This document shows positions 57,201 to 64,000 of a stretch of DNA of 64,000 nucleotides, one piece after another. A model generated the notes under the pieces. That model ran no database searches. It was not told where the DNA came from and saw nothing but the letters and a program-made list of their open reading frames with translations. Position 1 is the stretch's first letter. The number at the start of each line of letters is the position of its first letter. This stretch comes from Lineus longissimus (Eukaryota; Nemertea; Pilidiophora; Heteronemertea; Lineidae), in NCBI RefSeq assembly GCF_910592395.1, contig NC_088323.1:15487501-15551500 (forward strand), written 5' to 3'. The position numbers and the translations under genes are program-made.

Positions 57201-60200
57201 GACAGGTGTGACATCATGATCGAGAATATTTGTGGAGACTTGGGCAAGATTAGACTCGTCTAACCACCAACCGATGGCTTGCACATGTTTCAGCTTACCA
57301 GGCTGAAAAAAAACGTGATCAGGATTAGTGTCGATTTCTTCTTCTGCTAAGATATTGCGACTCGAACTTGAACTCGAAATTCTGTGGCAATTAGGGCCAA
57401 AAGAATATTTACTTGAAATAATTTGTCGCCGGATAACTTGTCTGTAAGATTTCATAACTCGTTGGGTTAAACTTCTTATGTCATATGTGGCCAGCTCTGG
57501 CAAAATGAGGCTGTTGTAGGGTATAACGTTGCATAACATCACTAACTCCAGTCAATGAACTGCATAAGAAGTATGTAATCTCAAATTTAGTTTGTTTTCA
57601 CTACGTTCAGCTGTCTAGATAAAGATTTTGTGCCACAACCGATTTCTTTAACCACGAGTCTCCTCAAGGGACATCCCCAGGGGTACAGTAGAACCTCTCT
57701 TAGCGGACACCTCTCTAATAAGGACAACCTCTGTATTAAGAACACTAGTTTTGGTCCCAAATTGGTTATTTCCACTCAATTTGACCTCTTTAATCAGGAC
57801 ACCTCTCTATTAAGGACAGCACTTGTCAGTCCCGAGGGTGTCCTTAATAGAGAGGTGTTACTACACGTCACAAACCTCCTCAATGCTCCGGCCTTGCTCC
57901 CTAATGTTCAGGGCGACTCGATGTGCTTGTTCCTTCGTTGATAACATATTCACATTGTAAGCAATCAAGAATTTCCTAGCTCCGGTGACAGTTACCCCCC
58001 AGCTTGGTACAAATTCAGGCTCACCATAGTCAGGCTTCCATTCCGGTTTGCTCAGCTAAAACAGAAAAAAAGACGACATTTGACAAGTTCATCAGAGGAA
58101 AAATCGTACAAAATACAGTTTGCAATGAATTATGGGTAGTTTTTCCTGAACACATTGAGCAGAAGATAACCAAGTAGGATACTTTATGCAGTGGAACCTC
58201 CCTAAGCGGACACCTCCCTATAAAGGACACCCTCTTTACTAAGGACAATTACTTTGAAAACAAATTGGTGGTTTCTGTTCGTTTTGACCTCTCCAATCAG
58301 GACACCTCTCTATTACGGACAGCACTTGTCAGTCCCGATGGTGTCCTCAATAGAGAGGTTCTACTGTACATGTATAAAGAGTGGTACCAAGGTAAACATT
58401 GTACAGTAGAACCTCTCTATTAAGGACACCATCGGGACTGACAAGTGCTGTCCTTAATAGAGAGGTGTCCTGATTGGAGAGGTCAAATTGAATGGAAACG
58501 ATAAATCTGTGACCAAAACTAGTGTCCATTACAGAGAGGTTGTCCTTAATAGAGAGGTGTCCGCTAAGGGAGGTTCCACTGTATTTGATATCTAATATCT
58601 AACCCAGCAACTGAATTGCCTGAGAAAAATACCCACTTCAACATCCTTTGGTGCAGGCACAAGATAAGAGTTATACAAACCATATCAAGTGGGAATGTCA
58701 CTTCATATAACAACTTGAAACCAGCAACGATGAGTACAGTGGAACCTCCCTTAGCGGACACCTCTCTGTTAAGGACAACCTCTCTATTAAGGACACTAGT
58801 TTTGGTCCCAAATTGGTTTTTTCCATTCAATTTGACCTCTCCAATCAGGTCACCTCTCTATTAAGGACAGCACTTGTCAGTCCCGAGGGTGTCTTTAATA
58901 GAGAGGTTCTACTGTACTTTTTAAAAGACGTGACCTAAAAACATCACGAATTATACAAATCTACGAAGAATTCAATTGTAAATGTTTACTGCTAAGCAAT
59001 GTCTTCATCTATAAGTGCTTCTTGATAGCGCTATTTACAACCGAACCGATTCAATCTTTTGAAAAACAGAGGTTGCCCATCTTCCCGACTCAAACTTCGA
59101 CATTAAATTTTAGGCTGCACCCATTAATACAGACCTCCGGTGAAATCCTCAATCTTTGAATCTTTGATCATTTTCATATTGACAAACCACAATCTATTAT
59201 AAACAACATTTTGAAAGTTCTTATTTGACCTTTTCATTTGACTAATACAGTAGAACCTCTCTTAGCGGACACTCCTCTATTAAGGACAACCTCTCTATTA
59301 AGGACAACCTCTCTATTAAGGACAACCTCTCTATTAAGGACAACCTCTCTATTAAGGACAACCTCTCTGTTAAGGACACTAGCTTTGGTCCCAAATTGGT
59401 TGTTTCCATTCAATTTGACCTCTCTAATCAGGACACCTCTCTATTAAGGACAGCACTTATCAGTCCCGAGGGTGTCCTTAATAGAGAGGTTCTACTGTAT
59501 AATGAAGTTTTATTTCAAGTCGTAAGCCAATTCTACAAGTTTGACATGACTCAGTCTGATCCAGAGTCACATTAGGATATTCAAAAATTCTTTCAAAATG
59601 CACCTGTAGTTTATCAAAGACGTTCGTCAATCTAGTTGAAGTCGAAAATGTCGTAAGACGAAAGAAATTCGCTCGCGAATTTGAAATCGATTGGGACTTG
59701 TAAATGATGTGTAACCTCCCTTAGCGGACACCTCTCTATTAAGGACAACCTCTCTATTAGGGACACTTGCTTTAGTCCCAAATTGGTTGTTTCCATTCAA
59801 TTTGACCTCTCTAATCAGGACACCTCTCTACTAAGAATGGCACTTGTCCCAAGGGTGTCCTTAATAGAGAGGTTCTACTGTAATGTGCAACCTCCCAAAG
59901 ATCAAAATATTCGTCGAGTATTTTAAAATCAGTATGACCTTTTCCTGCATGCCTTCGTATTCTCCCGCTCGGATCTGTGGCAGAGTCTTACGGTGGTCCT
60001 CCGTGGCTGCCTCGCCGTACAGGAACACCGGTACGCCGAGATCCTGCGCCAGGCGCTCGCCGAACTCCTTGGCGCATTCGACGCAGTCCTCCATGGTTAC
60101 GTTCTGCAGAGGGACGAACGGACAGACGTCCAGGGCTCCCAGACGCGGATGTTCACCTGGTGAAGTGAGATAAATTAGACTAGAGTGTCAGTGTATTAGT

Positions 60201-62952
60201 CTACAACCTTCAGGATTCTTCGCAGGGTCTGTGAATGGTCTGTTGGATCTACGAAACTTGATGAAATATTTCGCTTCATTTTTCTTCAAAGTTCCTTTAC
60301 AGTTACATTTTTTTGACTTTTATGAACTTTTAAGGCATTTTTCATGTCTTTAGAGGCATAATGGAGATAATTGAAGTGGATTAGAGGTGTCCCTGGGTCA
60401 TAAAAATCAATTTTAAAAAACAAAAAAACCCTTTTTTTTGGCCAGACCGTTAAGGCTGGTGGAGAACTCTCAACATAACGGAGCTAACGGAAGAGGATTA
60501 GAGGTGTCCCTGGGTCATAAAAAACAAAAAAAAACTTTTTTTTGGCCAGACCGTTAAGGCTGGTGGAGAACTCTCAACATAATGGAGCTAACGGAAGAGG
60601 ATTAGAGGTGTCCCTGGGTCATAAAAATCAATTTTAAAAAACAAAAAAAACCCTTTTTTTGGCCAGATCATTAAGGCTGGTGGAGAACTCTCAACATAAT
60701 GGAGATAATTGAAGTGGATTAGAGGTGTCCCTGGGTCATAAAAATCAATTTTAAAAAACAAAAAAACCCTTTTTTTGGCCAGACCATTAAGGCTGGTGGA
60801 GAACTCTCAACATAACGGAGCTAACGGAAGAGGATTAGAGGTGTCCCTGGGTCATAAAAAACAAAAAAAACCCTTTTTTTGGTCAGGAGGCCGCCAGACC
60901 GTTAAGGCTGTAGGAGAACTCTCAACATAACGGAGCTAATGGAAGTGGATTAGAGGTGTCCCTGGGTCATAAAAATCAATTTTAAAAAACAAAAAAACCC
61001 TTTTTTTTGGCAAGACCATTAAGGCTGGTGGAGAACTCTCAACATAACGGAGCTAATGGAAGAGGATTAGAGGTGTCCCTGGGTCATAAAAAACAAAAAA
61101 ACTTTTTTTTTGGTCAGGAGGCCGCCAGACCATTAAGGCTAGTGGAGAACTCTGATTACCTTGTCAAAGCAACTTTGTTCCGCAATGACGTATGACTGGA
61201 ATTTGATGCCATCACTGACCACTGAGAATGAAAAGAGGACACATACAGTAGAACCTCTCTTAGCGGACACTTCTCTATTAAGGACAACCTCTCTATTAAG
61301 GACACTAGCTTTGGTCCCAAATTGGTTGTTTCCATTCAATTTGACCTCTCTAATCAGGACACCTCTCTATCAAGGACAGCACTTATCAGTCCCGAGGGTG
61401 TCCTTAATAGAGAGGTTCTACTGTACTTTCAAAGTGTCGTCAGACAAACCTCGCACTCTGATGTTGTACCTTAACATATCAAGTCCACCTTACCACCAAG
61501 GCTATCGAGAATTCCCTTACAGCCCTGTGGCCGCAGGGGATGTCCCCCTCACCGAATAAGCAACAATGGCCGTAGCTAGTCCGTGGATGGGTGGTGTGAG
61601 ACACCTGGCGACCCCTGCTAACAGAGTCTGGGACTAAAATTGGAATTGGTGTCGCTCGCAGATAAACACACTTGTGCAAGGGAAATGGTGTATCGTACCC
61701 CCAGGTATCAGCCCCACCGAACCAGACAGGCCTTTCGATTACATCATTTTCACACCGCTATACGGTGTAGGAAATTCGGCATGTCCCCAAATTAGGCCCT
61801 GAAAAAATGTCCCCAAAATAGAAAAAAAAAAAAAAAAAAAAAATTTTTTGAAGGGGTAATTTGACCCCTGAAGCGTTTTTTGACACCTTAAATGACCAAA
61901 TCTCATCCAAAATGGTCAATTTGATACTTTTCATCCTAAAATTATGAGTTTTCAGGTGCATGTGACAATGTCAGTCAATAAGGACGTCGATGTTCAGGCA
62001 AATTGGCACGACGAAATATCCCCAAATTAAGCTAAAAAGAAAAAAAAACATGTTCCCAAAATAGGCTAAAAAATACAGGGTGTAGAGGTCTCCATGTAAT
62101 TGAAAGGCCTGTCAGACAGGCTAGGGAGAGTCCTTTTAAAGCCTTGGGGATGGTGCGGATTTCTCTAAGCAAAGTTGGGCTAAACTTTAGAATCCCCGAT
62201 CGGAAATGACGTAGTTTGATTGCATTCAACTATAAATCCATTGAACAGTGGTGCTTCGTTAGTCAACCGATGACCTTTTTTTGGGGTGTGATCGGGGATT
62301 GTAAACTCGTTCCCAAAGTTGGCCATTGCTAGTTGGTGGATTGTGGTTGGTATGATGCGATGAACTCACATCCAGGCCTTTCAAATACGTGGAGACCTCT
62401 GCACCCTGTATTTTTTAAACTATTTTGGGGGACATGTTTTTTTGCTTTTTAGCTTAATTTGGGGACATTTCATCGCGCCAATTTCATTCAATTTGCCTGA
62501 ACAGCGACGTCATAGATCAAAGTTAGTGACTGATATCACCACATACACCTGAAAAATCATAATTTTAGGGTAAAACTATAAAATTAGGCTATTTGGATGA
62601 GATTTGGTTATGTTAGCGGTCAAAAAACGCTTCAGGGGGTCATATTATTTAAAAAAAAAAAAAAAAAGAAAAAAAAAGACCTAATTTGGGGACATCCTGT
62701 ACGGCCTACACCGTTATACGGTGTAAGAATCATGTAATTGAGAGGCCTGCACATCATCCTCGACCTACCATGATGCCTGGTCATGTCGATCACCTGTGAC
62801 GCGACCCTGGCTGCATTCAGAGCGCCCTCTACCACAGTTTCGGGTGACCCTACGAAGGTGTAGACGGTTCTGTTGGTGGATACGCCAGGATCTACATCGA
62901 GAAGGGTACATCCATCGGTACCAACGATAGCATTCGCTATCGCTTCAATCAC
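45245..62952 (-). CDS. FTCD: Formimidoyltransferase-cyclodeaminase, 5' exon missing
   Basis: Bifunctional enzyme of histidine breakdown: it moves the formimino group from formiminoglutamate to tetrahydrofolate, then cyclises it to 5,10-methenyl-THF with release of ammonia. Exons on the minus strand: 62952-62769, 60156-59939, 58055-57876, 57302-57165, 56650-56519, 55498-55437, 50607-50481, 49539-49378, 47883-47701, 46194-46099, 45331-45245 (stop TAG). They join in one frame for 522 residues; human FTCD has 541, so only about 18 N-terminal residues are missing, beyond 64 kb or unrecognised. Transferase landmarks: [21 protein letters not shown] (active-site His), [27 protein letters not shown]. 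Cyclodeaminase landmarks: [31 protein letters not shown]. The exon at 50,481 uses a GC donor; the exon at 59,939-60,156 is visibly GC-richer than the rest. Confidence 0.95.
45610..45885. repeat. 18-base minisatellite TACGCATGCGTAAGAGAG
   Basis: About 15 copies, alternating ATGCGT and ATGGGT centres, in the last FTCD intron. Frames on both strands stay open (Arg/Val/Met-rich, or Leu/Cys/Ser-rich) because the unit length is a multiple of three; these are not genes. Confidence 0.93.
46275..47690 (-). mobile_element. tRNA-derived SINE with ~9-10 tandem heads, split by a MITE
   Basis: The head multimer (about 47,068-47,688) has the same 67-base tRNA-like unit as at 43 kb. The body runs 47,060-46,787, is interrupted by the element at 46,312-46,786, and resumes at 46,311-46,275 (TTCTTCTTCAGC, GTGCCCTTGGAGG). 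The outer head is only ~15 bases from the donor of the FTCD exon ending at 47,701, in the gene's own transcription sense. Confidence 0.8.
46312..46786. mobile_element. GTTTCCGCATCGC MITE nested in the SINE
   Basis: Inverted ends AGTTTCCGCATCGCTTACG and its complement, followed inward by (GATTAC)n subterminal repeats. Flanked by TTA on both sides, which is the 3-base target type of PIF/Harbinger. The inside has an open stretch on the plus strand, but no transposase motif that I recognise. Confidence 0.7.
47943..48213. mobile_element. GGACA-type MITE copy 6
   Basis: Carries a tandem duplication of its middle block. It lies 60 bases upstream (minus sense) of the acceptor of the FTCD exon 47,883-47,701. 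Confidence 0.8.
48353..48813. mobile_element. GGACA-type MITE copy 7, hugely expanded
   Basis: The 17-base phrase CTCTCTATTAAGGACAC is repeated about 15 times inside the element, roughly doubling its size. The long open frames here on both strands are by-products. Confidence 0.85.
48845..48955. repeat. Isolated diverged unit of the 101-base satellite
   Basis: GCTAGACTCGGCCTGTTGAGG...CATTCAGAACCTC and the flank GATGACTTGATGATG correspond to one unit plus the right flank (54.80-54.85 kb) of the array at 52.2-54.8 kb, without tandem copies. Confidence 0.6.
48955..49340. mobile_element. CAGGCCTTTC MITE copy 2
   Basis: Flanked by TGATA on both sides. About 38 bases from the donor of the FTCD exon ending at 49,378. 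Confidence 0.85.
50010..50452. mobile_element. TAGTCGTAGTTCCACC MITE copy 2
   Basis: Both ends are intact; the palindrome lies at 50,326-50,353. Its right end is ~29 bases inside the intron that begins with the GC donor of FTCD exon 50,607-50,481. Confidence 0.8.
50739..51111. mobile_element. ATAGCATTCCGCG MITE copy 3, inverted
   Basis: Reverse orientation to the copies at 19.7 and 42.2 kb. Flanked by AGAACA on both sides (target duplication). Confidence 0.85.
51556..51645 (-). mobile_element. SINE body fragment
   Basis: TTATTCTCCAGGGAGGATTC and CAAAGGCGGGATGAGTGTC match the end of the SINE body; truncated. Confidence 0.6.
51735..52100 (-). mobile_element. SINE copy with a single tRNA-like head
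   Basis: Full body with GTGCCACTACAGTTAGGCAC, GCAAGCTACTCATGTTTCTC and one decayed head at ~52,045-52,098. It shows that a single head is the ordinary state of this family. Confidence 0.7.
52190..54805. repeat. 101-base satellite array, ~26 units, with 909-base higher order
   Basis: Units: CTAGACTCAGCCTGATGAAC, ATGTGGACAATAGGGCCTGC, CCATTCAGAAACTCACTC, GAGTACAGCACAGATCAG. Variant units recur in the same order 909 bases (nine units) apart, for example CTCGGCCTGATG with GGGCCAGCAATAGG at 52,321 and 53,230. It lies in the ~4.8 kb FTCD intron. Confidence 0.95.
54935..55420 (+). mobile_element. Possible solo LTR
   Basis: Has a TATA-like GGATACAAAACAGC (~55,163), a (GA)n tract, and AATAAAGGATTCGG (~55,347) in promoter-to-polyA spacing that resembles an LTR. 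No paired LTR, target duplication or coding region identified. Confidence 0.3.
55553..56130. mobile_element. TACCGTATTTTGCTGCGTATAA element
   Basis: Inverted ends TACCGTATTTTGCTGCGTAT and ATACGCAGCAAAATACGGTA with GTGCG..TTATACG subterminal repeats. Resembles widespread TA-inserting Tc1/mariner-type non-autonomous elements. About 575 bases, no open frame, in an FTCD intron. Confidence 0.75.
56232..56276. mobile_element. GGACA-type MITE copy 8, fragment
   Basis: Only the last ~45 bases (GGGTGTCCTTATTAGAGAGG and terminus) remain. Confidence 0.7.
56760..57160. other. FTCD intron, no feature seen
   Basis: Contains a G-rich/C-poor patch near 57,000 (GGGGGGTCGGGGGGTG) but no repeat or exon. Confidence 0.4.
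57684..57864. mobile_element. GGACA-type MITE copy 9
   Basis: Its right end is 11 bases from the end of FTCD exon 58,055-57,876; the native donor GTTTGT is intact. Confidence 0.85.
58188..58369. mobile_element. GGACA-type MITE copy 10
   Basis: Complete, about 130 bases upstream (minus sense) of FTCD exon 58,055-57,876, and followed almost directly by copy 11 in opposite orientation. Confidence 0.85.
58401..58584. mobile_element. GGACA-type MITE copy 11, inverted
   Basis: Opposite orientation to its neighbours at 58.19 and 58.73 kb. Confidence 0.85.
58734..58916. mobile_element. GGACA-type MITE copy 12
   Basis: Complete, close to the apparent consensus length (~183 bases). Confidence 0.85.
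59246..59500. mobile_element. GGACA-type MITE copy 13, expanded
   Basis: Six tandem copies of the 17-base phrase CTCTCTATTAAGGACAA in the left half. Confidence 0.85.
59709..59882. mobile_element. GGACA-type MITE copy 14
   Basis: Left terminus eroded (TGTAACCTCCC). 57 bases past the donor end of FTCD exon 60,156-59,939. Confidence 0.8.
60355..61150. repeat. ~115-base tandem repeat, 7 units
   Basis: Units carry GGATTAGAGGTGTCCCTGGG, an A-run/T-run hairpin, AGACCGTTAAGGCTGG and GAGAACTCTCAACATAA. Starts near 60,377, 60,494, 60,597, 60,715, 60,832, 60,945 and 61,063. The last two differ by a GTCAGGAGGCCGCC insertion also seen once earlier, which hints at higher-order copying. Confidence 0.9.
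61244..61425. mobile_element. GGACA-type MITE copy 15
   Basis: Complete copy in the first FTCD intron of this window. Confidence 0.85.
61726..62113. mobile_element. CAGGCCTTTC MITE copy 3
   Basis: Flanked by CCAGA and TCAGA, a one-base-diverged 5-base target duplication. Confidence 0.85.
62373..62752. mobile_element. CAGGCCTTTC MITE copy 4, inverted and diverged
   Basis: Flanked by CACATC on both sides. Only ~17 bases from the end of FTCD exon 62,952-62,769. Clearly older than copies 1-3. Confidence 0.8.
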
Positions 62953-63224
62953 CTGAAATACACAACCAAAAATATTGGGCATTCAAAAAATAAAGTTCAC
63001 TGCATATAAAGCCATAAATAATGAATATCCAGATTATCCTGTTATAAAAAGTTGGCTTGAAAAATATCTTTTTTTAAATATTGAAATTTGCAGGTTGCAG
63101 CCCTGGTGCAATTTTGTTGTAGAAAATGCAACGACAGCAACAGAGAGGAGTTTGACAATTGCGATAATTATTGCATGTCGCAGCAACACAAATTTCTTGT
63201 TTGTAAGGTACTTTAGCGTGTCAG

Positions 63225-63398
63225 TACTGCAGAACCTCTCTAAGCGGACACCTCTCTATCAAGGACACCCTCTCCAGAGGACACCAGTTTTGGTCCCAAA
63301 TTTGTTGTTTCCATTCAATTTGACCTCTCTAGTCAGGACACCTCTCCATTAAGGACAGCAGTCCTGAGGGTGTCCTTTATAGAGAGGTTCAACTGTAC
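63225..63398. mobile_element. GGACA-type MITE copy 16
   Basis: Slightly shortened in both halves; terminus TACTGCAGAACCTC on the left. Confidence 0.8.
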
Positions 63399-63449
63399 TT
63401 TTCTCTAATCGAGTCGATTCATGTTTTCAAAATTCATCAAGTGAATTCG

Positions 63450-63846
63450 GGCGTTTCAATTACATGGAGACCTCTACGACCCTGTATTTTTTTAGCCTAT
63501 TTTGGGGACATGTTTTTTTTTCTTTTTAGCTTAATTTGGGGACATTTCGTCGTGCCAATTCGCCTGAACATCGACGTCCTTATTGACTGACATTGTCACA
63601 TGCACCTGAAAACTCATAATTTTAGGATGAAAAGTATCAAATTAGGCCATTTAGGATGAGATTTGGTCATTAAAGGTGTCAAAAAACGATTCAGGGGGTC
63701 AAATTACCCCGTAAAAAAAAATATATATTTTTTATTTATTTTATTTTTTTCTATTTTGGGGACATTTTTTCAGGGCCCAATTTGGGGACATGCCAAATTT
63801 CCTACACCGTATAGCGGTGTGAAAATGATGTTATCGAAAGGCTTGG
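63450..63846. mobile_element. CAGGCCTTTC MITE copy 5, inverted
   Basis: Ends have mutated (GGCGTTTCAATTACATGG and ATCGAAAGGCTTGG); the inside is well preserved. Confidence 0.8.
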
Positions 63847-64000
63847 AATTGCACTTGTATTTTCATCAAGAAAAGAAACCTGTATCCCGTGGATTGATAA
63901 TTCATGGTCTGCAGAATGGAACAGTATGGGGTCGCGATGGGCCCAAGTGGATGGCTTTCAAACACGCAGACATTCATCGCCAGACAGGCTGAGGTAAAAT
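63847..64000 (+). other. Unidentified open stretch at window edge
   Basis: The plus frame contains GLQNGTVWGRDGPKWMAF and stops at TGA (63,990-63,992). Composition is protein-like but no family or splice context is clear. It may be a terminal fragment of a mobile-element protein. Confidence 0.2.

Noticed and set aside
63847-64000. Edge sequence as the missing first FTCD exon
   Set aside because: No minus-strand frame there matches the conserved FTCD N-terminus; the readable frame is on the plus strand.

Overview
The window is animal nuclear DNA. Genes are split into short exons (about 60-220 bases) with GT-AG introns, interspersed repeats are dense, and two conserved animal genes run on the minus strand. 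The proteins and the repeat mix (a Maverick/Polinton relic, tRNA-derived SINEs, many MITEs, satellites) fit a marine invertebrate such as a lancelet, hemichordate, echinoderm or mollusc; the species cannot be fixed from the sequence alone.

Layout. 1-1.3 kb: a minisatellite and unassigned sequence. 1.5-6.8 kb: a broken Maverick/Polinton on the minus strand (PolB C-terminus, packaging ATPase, pX-like protein, an unnamed Polinton protein, integrase with chromodomain, a further virion-type protein), interrupted by a foldback element with minisatellite arms. 6,836-6,935 is a 100-N scaffold gap. 7.3-19.1 kb: VPS50/syndetin, 13 exons covering the first ~626 residues; the C-terminal third is absent. 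19.1-38 kb: no recognised gene. A ~1 kb inverted repeat (20.6-21.8 and 36.7-37.7 kb) encloses several tandem arrays with units of 176, 89, 286 and ~156 bases; at least two of these look like amplified exon-plus-splice-site modules. 38-45 kb: MITEs and a SINE with a multimerised tRNA-like head. 45.2-63 kb: FTCD (formimidoyltransferase-cyclodeaminase), 11 exons reaching the stop codon; only the extreme N-terminus lies outside the window.

The two genes are independent housekeeping/metabolic genes: VPS50 is a subunit of the EARP endosomal recycling complex, and FTCD works in histidine catabolism and the folate one-carbon pool. The most striking features are how repeats interact with exon edges. 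VPS50 exon 6 has its 3' end and splice donor copied 14 times in tandem. The VPS50 exon 5 donor has been split by a TA-inserting MITE that now supplies the rest of the donor. The same MITE family (16 copies seen) repeatedly sits within 100 bases of exons. Two SINE copies carry 6 and about 9-10 tandem tRNA-like units instead of one.
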